NCBI GenBank assembly: GCA_934351835.1
Contig: CAKRJP010000008.1
Coordinates: forward strand, 1-64,000
Source of the DNA: an uncultured Lachnospiraceae bacterium
Lineage (GTDB): Bacteria; Bacillota; Clostridia; Lachnospirales; Lachnospiraceae
Reading direction: 5' to 3'
DNA: 64,000 bases
The position numbers and the translations under genes were made by a program. Every line of letters starts with the position of its first letter. The first letter of the stretch is position 1. The notes under the pieces were generated by a model, which saw only the letters and a program-made list of their open reading frames with translations, made no database searches and had not been told where the DNA came from. Shown here piece by piece: positions 1-7,651 of the stretch.

Positions 1-1
1 T

Positions 2-712
2 CCAGAATTCATCCAGTGGTTGCATGATGAAAAGAAAGAATATTTATTTTTGACAAATAATAGTGGATATACACCACGGGAATTAAATCAGAAACTGGCA
101 AGGATGGGACTTGATGTGCCAGAAGAACATTTTTACACCAGCGCATTGGCAACAGCCGCTTTTTTAAAGGAACAGGCGGCAGGCTGTTCAGCATTTGTGA
201 TAGGAGAAGCAGGTCTCTTAAATGCACTTTATGATGTTGGCATTACAATGAATGATGTAAATCCGGATTATGTTGTTGTGGGAGAGGGACGATCCTATTC
301 ATTGGATACCTTAACGAAAGCAACGAATTTAGTTCTGAAGGGAGCTAAGTTGATTGGAGCAAACTCGGATGTTTCCGGACCAATCGAGAACGGAATCGCT
401 CCTGCCTGTCGTGCATTGATTGCCCCAATTGAAATGGCAACAGGTACACAGGCATATTTCTGTGGGAAACCGAATCCACTGATGATGAGAACAGGATTGA
501 ATATGCTTGGATGTCATTCAGCAGAAGCTGTAATGGTTGGGGATCGTATGGATACAGATGTGATTTCAGGAATGGAAAGTGGTATGTCTACTGTATTGGT
601 TCTCTCTGGATGTTCAACGAAGGATACACTCAAAACTTATGCTTATCTTCCGACAATGGTATTGAATGGAGTGGGAGATATCGCCAGTATGGCAAAAGCA
701 AAAGAGGAATAG
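2..712 (+). CDS. HAD-IIA family phosphatase, NagD-like (5' end cut by window)
   Basis: This is the C-terminal three quarters of a NagD/AraL-type HAD hydrolase, a cytosolic phosphatase of sugar or nucleoside phosphates. The frame is open to the first base of the window, and the residues before the in-frame TTG at 20 still fit the family, so the true start and the catalytic DxDGT motif lie outside. Visible are the FLTNNSGYT motif II region, a C2-type cap, the GKPNPLM lysine motif and the VMVGDRMDTDVISG acidic motif IV. The substrate cannot be told from the sequence. It ends 32 bases before the next gene, whose ribosome binding site lies in that gap. Confidence 0.85.
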   Translation, partial: PEFIQWLHDEKKEYLFLTNNSGYTPRELNQKLARMGLDVPEEHFYTSALATAAFLKEQAAGCSAFVIGEAGLLNALYDVGITMNDVNPDYVVVGEGRSYSLDTLTKATNLVLKGAKLIGANSDVSGPIENGIAPACRALIAPIEMATGTQAYFCGKPNPLMMRTGLNMLGCHSAEAVMVGDRMDTDVISGMESGMSTVLVLSGCSTKDTLKTYAYLPTMVLNGVGDIASMAKAKEE

Positions 713-744
713 TGTGTATAGGCAAGTACCAGGAGGTAAAGTAT

Positions 745-1293
745 ATGATGAAACTTGAAAATTTTGTAGGAATGATGACAGGACATTTTGATAATAAGGA
801 TCAATTTAATAAGATGCAGGCAGAAGGGAAAACATATCCATATGCGGAACATGTAAATACAATCTGTAATGACAAAATAAATAACCTTCCTGAAGATTTC
901 AAAGGAAAATTTATTGTTGAAGAGAGTTATTATGAAATTAATGGGAAACGTCATGCATCTCCACATCTTTTCCTTATCACGGAAGTAGAACAGGGAATTT
1001 TACTTTCTTCTTATGAAATTCCAAAAGGAGAAGATAAAAATACATTTTCATATGATTCTATGAAGAATGTTGATTACTCTAAACTAGAAAAATCTGAAAA
1101 ATTTACCCCGGCACTTTATCATGAAAAGGACGGAATCTGGGAGGGAGGCAGCACAAGCCAGTTCTCTCCGGTAATGACATTCAAACTTTGGGAAAAGTTT
1201 TCCAACAATTTTCTGGAAGTATCGGAAAGCATGGAAGTTAATGGAAAGAGAACTTTTGGATATGATGAACCAATAATTTATAAGCGTGTATAA
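745..1293 (+). CDS. Small uncharacterised protein, possible CpcT/CpeT-like lipocalin fold
   Basis: I do not recognise this 182-residue protein with certainty. The start is ATG 745, chosen because AGGAGG lies at 731-736 with ideal spacing; the frame is open further upstream but only as a shadow of the phosphatase gene. There is no signal peptide or membrane segment. An early GHFDNKDQF stretch, followed by an EESYYE-type segment and a short strand pattern, loosely resembles the CpeT/CpcT (DUF1001) calycin fold, whose cyanobacterial members are bilin lyases. That role is unlikely here and the resemblance is weak. It probably shares a transcript with the phosphatase. Confidence 0.7.
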   Translation: MMKLENFVGMMTGHFDNKDQFNKMQAEGKTYPYAEHVNTICNDKINNLPEDFKGKFIVEESYYEINGKRHASPHLFLITEVEQGILLSSYEIPKGEDKNTFSYDSMKNVDYSKLEKSEKFTPALYHEKDGIWEGGSTSQFSPVMTFKLWEKFSNNFLEVSESMEVNGKRTFGYDEPIIYKRV

Positions 1294-1356
1294 TCAAAGG
1301 TCTAAATAAGCGATATTATAAAAATTCTTTTTCAATTAAAAATAAGAAATAATTAT

Positions 1357-1397
1357 CTGCCGTACGACGGCAAAAGAAAAAAGCCGTCGTACAGCAG
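1357..1397. repeat. Long perfect-type hairpin, 15-bp arms
   Basis: Arms at 1357-1371 and 1383-1397 pair at 14 of 15 positions around an A-rich 11-base loop. It is followed by TCATTTGA rather than a T-run, so it is not a clear terminator. It lies 63 bases after the preceding gene and begins a 700-base stretch that has only gene remnants. Confidence 0.7.
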
Positions 1398-1430
1398 TCA
1401 TTTGACACGCCCGTATGAAACGGCGGCTTT

Positions 1431-1468
1431 GACTTTTCAAAGTCGCTGTTTCTTTGCGTTTACGCAAA
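1431..1468. repeat. Two further short palindromes
   Basis: GACTTT-TC-AAAGTC (1431-1444) and TTTGCGT-TT-ACGCAAA (1453-1468) follow the large hairpin at 1357. Three palindromes within 112 bases of non-coding DNA suggest the end of a lost mobile or REP-like element. No transposase is present. Confidence 0.5.
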
Positions 1469-1500
1469 CTTTTCATATTGAGTGAAGTATCGAAAGTCTG

Positions 1501-1614
1501 ATGTATCAGCAGGATTTGGATATCGTGCTTGTGATGACAGTAATGAAAGATGAAGATATTCCTTCAGACTGTTATATCAGACATCAGACAGAGGGAATAG
1601 ACATTACATGGTAG
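1501..1614 (+). pseudogene. Short orphan reading frame, probable gene remnant
   Basis: An open frame of 37 codons whose product ends in HQTEGIDITW. It has no ribosome binding site and a stop codon lies in frame just upstream at 1483. The residue composition looks protein-like, so this may be the tail of a gene whose front was deleted. I do not recognise the family. It sits between the palindromes and another clear gene remnant. Confidence 0.25.
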
Positions 1615-1658
1615 ATTTAGATGGAAAAGTTAGATACAAAGAAACAGAAATATAATAT

Positions 1659-1907
1659 ATGGTAAAAAATTGGATGAATCAGTGTGTATTTAAAAGTACA
1701 ATTATTGATTCGCCAAATAATGGTACATCTAATAATGTTTCAAAAACAGCTAGTATTCCAAGTACATCTAATTCGAAGAATGTTCCTAAAACAGGAGATA
1801 CTTCTGAACTAGAACAGTGGTTGGTCCTTATGGCTGGTGCAGCTGTAATAGCGATTGTCAGCCTTAGTTTGATTGTAGGATTCTATAAAAAAGAATTTAG
1901 CAGGTAG
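1659..1907 (+). pseudogene. C-terminal remnant of a sortase-anchored surface protein
   Basis: The 82-residue frame is mostly a Ser/Thr/Asn-rich linker followed by a complete cell-wall sorting signal: the LPXTG-like motif NVPKTGD, about 22 hydrophobic residues, and a charged tail FYKKEFSR. Sortase A or a class B/D-type sortase would cleave such a signal in a secreted protein. Here there is no signal peptide, no adhesin or enzyme domain and no ribosome binding site before 1659, so it cannot be exported. I read it as the stub left after deletion of a surface protein gene. Confidence 0.6.
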
Positions 1908-1987
1908 TAGAGCATACAAAAATATGATATGATTGTGGACAGGATATCACAAGAATTGATTGATGGAGCAGCAAGAAAGGAAATCAA

Positions 1988-2419
1988 ATGAGAAAAGTAA
2001 TCGTATATGCATCTGTACATCATGGAAATACAGAAAAATTAGTAAAAAGCATAGTAGAAGAGTGTCAGGTTGATTTGATTGATGCTGTAAAACAGTCAGA
2101 TGCGGATCTGAACAGTTATGATATGATTGGGTTTGCATCTGGAATCTATTTTTCAAAATTTCATCAGTCGATATTGGAATTTGCAGAGAAGAACCTGCCG
2201 GACAACAAAAAGGTATTTCTGATCAGTACTTATGGGGGAAGTGCGAATTATAAATCTATAGAGCAGATTTTGAACAAGAAACATTCTAAAGTGATAGGGA
2301 AATTCGGATGCAAGGGCTATGACACATTTGGCCCATTTAAATTGGTTGGTGGAATTGCGAAAGGACATCCGGATGAAGACGATATAAAAAACGCAGTTAA
2401 ATTTGTAAAAGGATTATAA
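1988..2419 (+). CDS. Flavodoxin-domain protein
   Basis: A 143-residue cytosolic protein with a flavodoxin-like fold. The N-terminus IVYASVHHGNTEKLVKSI is the FMN phosphate-binding loop (usual pattern T/S-x-T-G-N-T), and a second loop, STYGGSA (about residues 79-85), matches the flavin-binding edge. The family carries electrons or acts as a small NAD(P)H-linked reductase; the partner is unknown. The start is supported by AGAAAGGA upstream. It stands alone between a gene remnant and a gene with its own promoter. Confidence 0.8.
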   Translation: MRKVIVYASVHHGNTEKLVKSIVEECQVDLIDAVKQSDADLNSYDMIGFASGIYFSKFHQSILEFAEKNLPDNKKVFLISTYGGSANYKSIEQILNKKHSKVIGKFGCKGYDTFGPFKLVGGIAKGHPDEDDIKNAVKFVKGL

Positions 2420-2438
2420 ATATATAGTTACTTCTACT

Positions 2439-2466
2439 TTGACTGTGAAATGATGAGCAATATTAT
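2439..2466 (+). promoter_or_regulatory. Sigma-A-type promoter
   Basis: TTGACT at 2439-2444, a 16-base spacer and TATTAT at 2461-2466 lie 25 bases ahead of the start codon chosen for the next gene. Confidence 0.5.
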
Positions 2467-2490
2467 ATATACTACTTGAGGGAGATGTTT

Positions 2491-3090
2491 ATGAAAAAAT
2501 ACGAGGAAGAACATTATTTATATGAAAATATCAAAGAAAAGATTTATCCCTGGGTATCTTCCGGGGAGAAAGAACCGAATGCATTGAATGGGAAAAGGAT
2601 TTCTGAGAAAGATACGCCGATGATTCAATTTGTAGGTGATCTGAGGATATTATTTGTAATCAAACGTGGAGAAGAAGCCTATGAGATTATTAAAGACCAT
2701 ATGCTTCCGCAAGAGTGTGATATTGAAAGTCTGTACCATCAGGCGTGTGAGAATCTGGTCCGTGATGTTGAGTTTAATATAGGAAATACTATGTATGGTG
2801 CGTTTGCAATACTGGCGGACGGATATCATGAAGCCAGTTCTCTGTGCTTTCAGCATATCTGGAATGTGTGTGCAGAAAAGTTAGAAGACGATCTTGTAAT
2901 TATGGTACCACTAAAAGATACAGTCCTGTTCGCGCCGGCATCCAGCGAACAGGCAGTGGAGACAATGAAAAAGCATGCAGAGCAGGCATATACGATGAAG
3001 CCGTATAAAGTAAGTACCAAGAGTTATTTATTTAGCAGAGAAGAAAAAGAACTGTTGATTTTGAATGATGATGAAAGTTCATTGAATTAA
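2491..3090 (+). CDS. Uncharacterised protein, weakly YtpQ/DUF1444-like
   Basis: A 199-residue cytosolic protein of unknown function. The start at ATG 2491 follows TTGAGGGAG with good spacing; ATG 2485 is too close to that site. The second half (an NxMYGAFAILADGY segment, then DDLVIMVPLKDTVLFAP) has the order seen in YtpQ/DUF1444 proteins and in a related clostridial DUF, where a prediction-like strand is followed by a conserved pro-x-x-D patch. It is a single-gene unit, with a promoter in front and a strong hairpin terminator directly after. Confidence 0.65.
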   Translation: MKKYEEEHYLYENIKEKIYPWVSSGEKEPNALNGKRISEKDTPMIQFVGDLRILFVIKRGEEAYEIIKDHMLPQECDIESLYHQACENLVRDVEFNIGNTMYGAFAILADGYHEASSLCFQHIWNVCAEKLEDDLVIMVPLKDTVLFAPASSEQAVETMKKHAEQAYTMKPYKVSTKSYLFSREEKELLILNDDESSLN

Positions 3091-3097
3091 TAAAAAA

Positions 3098-3133
3098 CAG
3101 CCAGGATTGAAGTTGAAATCCTGGCTGCTTTTT
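3098..3133. terminator. Bidirectional intrinsic terminator
   Basis: An 11-bp stem, CAGCCAGGATT with its complement, has an 8-base loop, A-run before and T-run after. It separates the converging gene at 2491-3090 and cstA (minus strand), and probably serves both. Confidence 0.85.
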
Positions 3134-3177
3134 CATATGTTGAGAAAATGATTTGAGAAAACTATTTGAAAAACTGA

Positions 3178-4869
3178 TCAGGCATTTTCTTTTTTCTTAC
3201 GGAACAGTTCTTTTCCACAGCTGACAACGATGGTAATACCAAGGATCATCAAAAGAATTGCGATGATAAGCTGTAATCCTTCTACAAGGAATACGGCTGT
3301 TCCGGCACTGTAAGCTTTTACAAGTGCGATTGTACGTTCAACTAATGCTGTAAATGTTACACATAACATTACGATAAGTGGTGGGAATAAAGTACGGTTC
3401 TCCCTTCCTGTTACTTTTAAGAATACGCAGAGTGTAATCAGTACCAATGCACTTAATAACTGGTTCGCACTTCCGAACAATGGCCAGATATTTGCGTATC
3501 CGATCTGTGTCAGGATATAACCACAAAGTAATGTAAGGATTGTTGAAAAATATTTATTACAGAGAACTTTTCTCCAACCTTCTGCGTGTTCCATATCATC
3601 GACACTGAAAAGTTCCTGGAAAGACATTCTTCCGATTCTGGCTACGGAATCCAGACTTGTCAGGGCCAGTGCGGAGACGCACATAGTCATGAAGCACTGT
3701 GCAGCGTATTTCGGGATACCGAACATCTCAAGGAATCCGGCAACACCTGCAGAGAAGATCGCAAATGGAGTTCCGGTTGCGGCAGTTCCGTCAGCAGCAG
3801 CGGCAGCACCGGCAACACAAAGTGCAAGAACTGCAAGTAAACTCTCAAGGAGCATGGCTCCAAAACCGACTTTTGGCATATCCTTTTCATTTGCGATGGT
3901 CTTAGATGATGTACCGGAAGAAACCAGACTGTGGAATCCGGATACAGCACCGCAGGCTACAGTTACGAATAAGATCGGGAACAGGTCACCGGAAGTCTCG
4001 TTGTGGAATCCGGTAAATGCAGGCAGATTCATGGATGGATGAGCAACCACCAGACCAACGACTGCTCCGAGGATCATACCGGCGAACATAAAGGTCGTCA
4101 TGAAATCTCTCGGTTGCATCAAAAACCACATTGGAAGTACTGCTGCAAGGAAAATATAAGCAAATACAAGGTAAGTCCATACGGCTTTTGTTGTGACTAA
4201 TGGAAGATTCATTCCGATTGCAAATGCAGCAACTGTGCATACGAGACCAAGAACGATTTCTTTCCAGCCTGTAAAATGCATTTTCTTCTGGATCAGTCCA
4301 AATACCATGGCAAATGCGATGAACAGAAGAGAGATTGTTCCGGCTGCACCGTTGACGGTGGCGGCAGGGGAAAGTTCTGTGACATTGTCCACAACGGTAT
4401 ATGCGTTAAATGTTCCTGCGACCATATCTGCGAAAGCTGCTATTACAATCAGGGTAAACAGCCAGCAGAACAGAAGAAATAATTTTCTGCCGGTTTTTCC
4501 GATGTATTTTTCAATCAGAAGTCCCATAGATTTTCCTTCGTTTTTAACACTGGCGTAAAGAGCACCAAAATCTGCGACTGCTCCGAAGAAGATACCTCCG
4601 ATCAGGATCCACAGCAACACAGGAACCCATCCAAACACTGCTGCCTGGATCGCACCGGTGACAGGACCGGCGCCTGCGATTGAAGAAAACTGATGGGCAA
4701 ATACGGTCCATCCATCGGTTGGTACATAATCCTGACCATCATTTTTAGTGACGGCCGGAGTTTTTGCTTTCGGGTCGATTCCCCATTTGTTTGCCAGCCA
4801 GCGTCCGTAGAAGACGTAACCGGCTACCAGACATAAAGCTGCGACAAGTACAATTACTAAAGTATTCAT
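3178..4869 (-). CDS. cstA: CstA-family carrier (carbon starvation protein A)
   Basis: A 563-residue integral membrane protein with about 15-16 hydrophobic segments. The N-terminal DGWTVFAHQFSSIAGAGPVTG block (about residues 52-72) and the GAVADFGALYAS and SGFHSLVSSGTSSK blocks are hallmarks of the CstA family. E. coli CstA and BtsT take up pyruvate, and some family members have been linked to peptide use; the substrate here is not evident. CTAGGAGGAA precedes the ATG. It is transcribed alone from a promoter at about 5.29 kb, through a T-box leader, so its expression should respond to uncharged tRNA. Length is in the usual range for Gram-positive members. Confidence 0.93.
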   Translation of the reverse strand: MNTLVIVLVAALCLVAGYVFYGRWLANKWGIDPKAKTPAVTKNDGQDYVPTDGWTVFAHQFSSIAGAGPVTGAIQAAVFGWVPVLLWILIGGIFFGAVADFGALYASVKNEGKSMGLLIEKYIGKTGRKLFLLFCWLFTLIVIAAFADMVAGTFNAYTVVDNVTELSPAATVNGAAGTISLLFIAFAMVFGLIQKKMHFTGWKEIVLGLVCTVAAFAIGMNLPLVTTKAVWTYLVFAYIFLAAVLPMWFLMQPRDFMTTFMFAGMILGAVVGLVVAHPSMNLPAFTGFHNETSGDLFPILFVTVACGAVSGFHSLVSSGTSSKTIANEKDMPKVGFGAMLLESLLAVLALCVAGAAAAADGTAATGTPFAIFSAGVAGFLEMFGIPKYAAQCFMTMCVSALALTSLDSVARIGRMSFQELFSVDDMEHAEGWRKVLCNKYFSTILTLLCGYILTQIGYANIWPLFGSANQLLSALVLITLCVFLKVTGRENRTLFPPLIVMLCVTFTALVERTIALVKAYSAGTAVFLVEGLQLIIAILLMILGITIVVSCGKELFRKKKENA

Positions 4870-4924
4870 GTTACATTCCTCCTAGATAAAAAATATAGTT
4901 GTTTCACAGACAATTTATAATCGT

Positions 4925-5260
4925 ATAAAAAACCTCCATCTTCCATCGAGGTTTTCCTCGAAGAAGACGGAGGTATAAACTTCCGCGGTACCACTTCTTA
5001 TTGCCAGTAAGCTACTGACCACTCAGTCACATCCCTGAAACTGTTCATTATGTATAGAAAATTACATATGTAAATATCAGTGAATATGCTCTCTTATAAC
5101 GGAGAGATTCCGTTCCGGACTAATTACTGCTTGTTTCGCCCGGACAGCTTGCAGGGGATAGTTCTTCACGGTCGCTGTTACCTTCCACCAAACGGTAACT
5201 CTCTGTAAACGATAGTCATGAAAAATCATGTCCTGTTCATTGCTTTTTGTTTGCGTCTTT
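4925..5260 (-). promoter_or_regulatory. T-box riboswitch controlling cstA
   Basis: Read on the minus strand, the leader shows all T-box landmarks. The stem I AGAGAG motif is at 5194-5206 and the distal GGTGGAAGG loop at 5181-5189. The specifier region GTGAAGAACTATCCCC is near 5151-5169. The T-box proper, GAAGTGGTACCGCGGAA, is at 4981-4997, followed by a long terminator hairpin and T-run at 4925-4974. The bulge reads TGGT, so the sensed tRNA should have discriminator A. Specifier alignment is ambiguous between CUA (Leu) and UAU (Tyr); AUC (Ile) is possible. Uncharged tRNA would favour the antiterminator and cstA transcription. The ribosome binding site of cstA lies about 40 bases beyond the terminator. 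Confidence 0.93.
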
Positions 5261-5275
5261 TGAAACTTTACTGTC

Positions 5276-5303
5276 ATTATAGTTCTAAAAAATGAAATGT
5301 CAA
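5276..5303 (-). promoter_or_regulatory. Promoter of the T-box/cstA transcript
   Basis: On the minus strand TTGACA (5298-5303) is followed by a 16-base spacer and a perfect TATAAT (5276-5281). Transcription would start just before the T-box stem I. Confidence 0.8.
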
Positions 5304-5429
5304 GTGAAAATAGACAAAAAATTGCACTAAAATTTGTACAATATGAACAACGGAGATATTGCTCGTCAAAGAATTACGTTTTCATCAAGTTTCCAATCGA
5401 GTTTGGATGCAGTTTCGTAGATATTTTGG

Positions 5430-5458
5430 TGGACTCTTGTGAAATGACAGTGTATAAT
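5430..5458 (+). promoter_or_regulatory. Probable promoter of the pyrH cluster
   Basis: TGGACT (5430-5435), a 17-base spacer and TATAAT (5453-5458) lie 57 bases before pyrH. The -35 is weak, the -10 is perfect. The rest of the 212 bases between the cstA promoter and pyrH shows nothing recognisable. Confidence 0.5.
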
Positions 5459-5515
5459 TATATTGATTCTGTATGTTCGGAAAGAAAAACAGAGAATAAA
5501 GGAGCGCGTGATATT

Positions 5516-6211
5516 ATGAAAAGAGTATTATTAAAGCTGAGCGGAGAAGCTCTGGCAGGAGATAAGAAGACAGGGTTTGATGAGGCTACTTGTATGGGCG
5601 TTGCCAAGCAGGTGAAACAGTTGGTGGATGACGGTATCCAGGTTGCAATTGTTACCGGAGGCGGTAACTTCTGGAGAGGAAGAACCAGTGAGACGATCGA
5701 CCGTGTAAAGGCTGATCAGATCGGTATGCTGGCAACTGTCATGAACTGCATTTATGTATCAGATATTTTCCGTTATGCAGGAATGAAGACCGAAGTATTT
5801 ACCCCATTTGTATGCGGATCATTTACGACTTTATTTTCTAAGGATGCAGCAGTGGCCGCTATGGAGCGTGGTAAAGTAGTATTTTTTGCAGGTGGTACAG
5901 GACATCCTTACTTCTCAACCGACACGGGAGCAGTTCTCCGTGCTATCGAAATTGAGGCAGATGCCATGCTTCTTGCAAAGGCAATCGATGGAATTTATGA
6001 CAGTGATCCGAAGGTGAATCCGGAAGCAAAGAAATATGACGAGGTTTCTATTCAGGAGATCATTGATAAGAAATTAGCAGCAGTGGATCTCACAGCGTCT
6101 ATTATGTGTCTGGAGAACAAGATGCCGATGCTGGTATTCGGCCTGAATGAGCCGAACAGCATTGTGGAGACGATGAAGGGTACATTTACAGGTACAAAGG
6201 TAACTGTTTAA
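5516..6211 (+). CDS. pyrH: UMP kinase
   Basis: A 231-residue member of the amino acid kinase fold that phosphorylates UMP to UDP with ATP in pyrimidine nucleotide synthesis. Visible are LLKLSGEAL at the N-terminus, the VTGGGNFWRGR phosphate-binding loop, the FFAGGTGHPYFSTDTGAVLRA block and the C-terminal DLTASIMCLENKMPMLVFGL segment. ATG 5516 is chosen because GGAG lies just upstream and the length fits the family; the frame extends further up without support. It opens the conserved pyrH-frr-uppS-cdsA-dxr-rseP series. Confidence 0.97.
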   Translation: MKRVLLKLSGEALAGDKKTGFDEATCMGVAKQVKQLVDDGIQVAIVTGGGNFWRGRTSETIDRVKADQIGMLATVMNCIYVSDIFRYAGMKTEVFTPFVCGSFTTLFSKDAAVAAMERGKVVFFAGGTGHPYFSTDTGAVLRAIEIEADAMLLAKAIDGIYDSDPKVNPEAKKYDEVSIQEIIDKKLAAVDLTASIMCLENKMPMLVFGLNEPNSIVETMKGTFTGTKVTV

Positions 6212-6275
6212 GATTTTAGAGAGAATGAGATCAGAAGATTAAGTCAAGAATATAATAGATATGGAGGAACAGACT

Positions 6276-6827
6276 ATGAATGAAAGATTAAAAGTATATG
6301 AGGATAAGATGAAGAAATCTATTGCCAGCCTGGATGGTGAACTGGGAACGATCCGTGCAGGTCGTGCGAACCCAAACGTATTAAATAAGATTACTGTAGA
6401 TTATTATGGAGTACCGACACCACTGCAGCAGGCTGCTAATATTTCAGTACCGGAGCCGCGTATGATTCAGATCCAGCCATGGGAGAAGAGTATGTTAAAA
6501 GAGATTGAGAAAGCAATCATGGTTTCTGATCTTGGAATCAATCCGACAAATGATGGTACAGCTGTACGTTTAATCTTCCCTGAGCTTACTGAGGAGCGAA
6601 GAAAAGAACTGGCAAAGGATGTTAAGAAGAAAGGTGAGGCTGCAAAAGTAGCAATCCGTAACATCCGTCGTGACGGTAATGATGCATTTAAGAAATTAAA
6701 AGGTTCTGATGTTTCAGAGGATGAGATCAAGGATCTGGAAGAAGATTTACAGAAGTTAACAGATAAATATGTAAAAGAAGTCGATAAGGCAGTAGAGGTT
6801 AAATCAAAAGAGATTATGACTGTATAA
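6276..6827 (+). CDS. frr: Ribosome recycling factor
   Basis: The 183-residue product matches the usual length of RRF, which with EF-G splits the post-termination ribosome. It has the two-domain tRNA-mimic pattern: a helix with GTIRAGRANPNVL, the small beta domain (YGVPTPLQQAANISVPEPRMIQIQPW, given here only as positions about 30-60), and the charged C-terminal helices containing the RRKELAKDVKKKGEAAKVA segment. ATG 6276 is preferred over ATG 6261, since the latter is part of the ribosome binding site TGGAGGAAC. It lies 64 bases after pyrH. Confidence 0.97.
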   Translation: MNERLKVYEDKMKKSIASLDGELGTIRAGRANPNVLNKITVDYYGVPTPLQQAANISVPEPRMIQIQPWEKSMLKEIEKAIMVSDLGINPTNDGTAVRLIFPELTEERRKELAKDVKKKGEAAKVAIRNIRRDGNDAFKKLKGSDVSEDEIKDLEEDLQKLTDKYVKEVDKAVEVKSKEIMTV

Positions 6828-6858
6828 TATTGGATAGAAAAGGTCGATGGAATGTGGG

Positions 6859-6892
6859 ATGGGACAGACTGGTTTTTCCGGTGCTGTCCCAT
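6859..6892 (+). other. Strong hairpin between frr and uppS
   Basis: ATGGGACAG (6859-6867) and ACTGG (6868-6872) pair with CCGGT (6878-6882) and CTGTCCCAT (6884-6892) around a T5 loop, giving 14 base pairs with one bulged G. No T-run follows, so it is more likely an RNA-processing or stability element inside the operon than a terminator. Confidence 0.6.
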
Positions 6893-6931
6893 TCTTGGGA
6901 AAGCAATTTTGAAAAATAAGGAGAGAAACGT

Positions 6932-7651
6932 ATGAGTATACCAAGGCATGTGGCCATCATTTTAGATGGAAACGGACGCTGGGCCAAAGCAAAAGGAATG
7001 CCGCGTAATTACGGTCATGCGCAGGGCAGTAAGAATGTGGAGCGTATTTGTGAGGAAGCGTGGAAGATGGGGATTAAATATCTGACGGTTTATGCTTTTT
7101 CTACCGAGAACTGGAGCAGACCGGATGATGAAGTTGCGGCATTGATGAAATTATTGCGTAATTATATGAAGACCTGCTTAAAGACTGCGGCAAAAAATGA
7201 CATGAAAGTTCGCGTGATCGGTGATATTACCAGATTGGATGAAGATATTCAGTCAAGAATCCTGGAATTAGAAGAGGCAACAAAGGATAACGGAGGACTA
7301 AATTTCCAGATTGCGATTAACTATGGAAGCAGAGATGAGATGGTGCGAGCGATGCGTAAAATGGCTCTGGACTGCGTACATGGCAATTTTACACCGGAAC
7401 AGATTGATGAGTCATTGTTTGAGCGTTATCTGGATACGCATGATATCCCGGATCCTGATCTGCTGATCCGTACCAGCGGGGAACTCAGATTGTCGAACTA
7501 TCTGTTGTGGCAGCTTGCATATACAGAATTTTATTTTACAGATGTTCCGTGGCCGGATTTCTCAAAAGCAGAATTGGAGAAGGCAATTGAACAGTACAAT
7601 AAAAGAGACAGACGTTATGGTGGCGTAAAGGAGGAACCGGAGAATGTTTAA
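6932..7651 (+). CDS. uppS: Isoprenyl (undecaprenyl diphosphate) synthase
   Basis: A 239-residue cis-prenyltransferase that extends farnesyl diphosphate with isopentenyl diphosphate to make the C55 lipid carrier for peptidoglycan. The catalytic Asp12 lies in AIILDGNGRWAK, followed by the RNYGHAQG loop. Near the C-terminus is the family signature DLLIRTSGELRLSNYLLWQ, then the AYTEFYFTD block. AAGGAGAG precedes the ATG. The last 8 bases overlap the start of cdsA, pointing to translational coupling. Confidence 0.96.
   Translation: MSIPRHVAIILDGNGRWAKAKGMPRNYGHAQGSKNVERICEEAWKMGIKYLTVYAFSTENWSRPDDEVAALMKLLRNYMKTCLKTAAKNDMKVRVIGDITRLDEDIQSRILELEEATKDNGGLNFQIAINYGSRDEMVRAMRKMALDCVHGNFTPEQIDESLFERYLDTHDIPDPDLLIRTSGELRLSNYLLWQLAYTEFYFTDVPWPDFSKAELEKAIEQYNKRDRRYGGVKEEPENV

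Noticed and set aside
5151..5169. Asn (AAC) as the T-box specifier
   Set aside because: tRNA-Asn normally has discriminator G, which would need TGGC in the bulge. The sequence reads TGGT.
5077..5277. 66-codon minus-strand frame between cstA and pyrH as a leader peptide
   Set aside because: It lies inside the T-box leader. The RNA structure explains the sequence.
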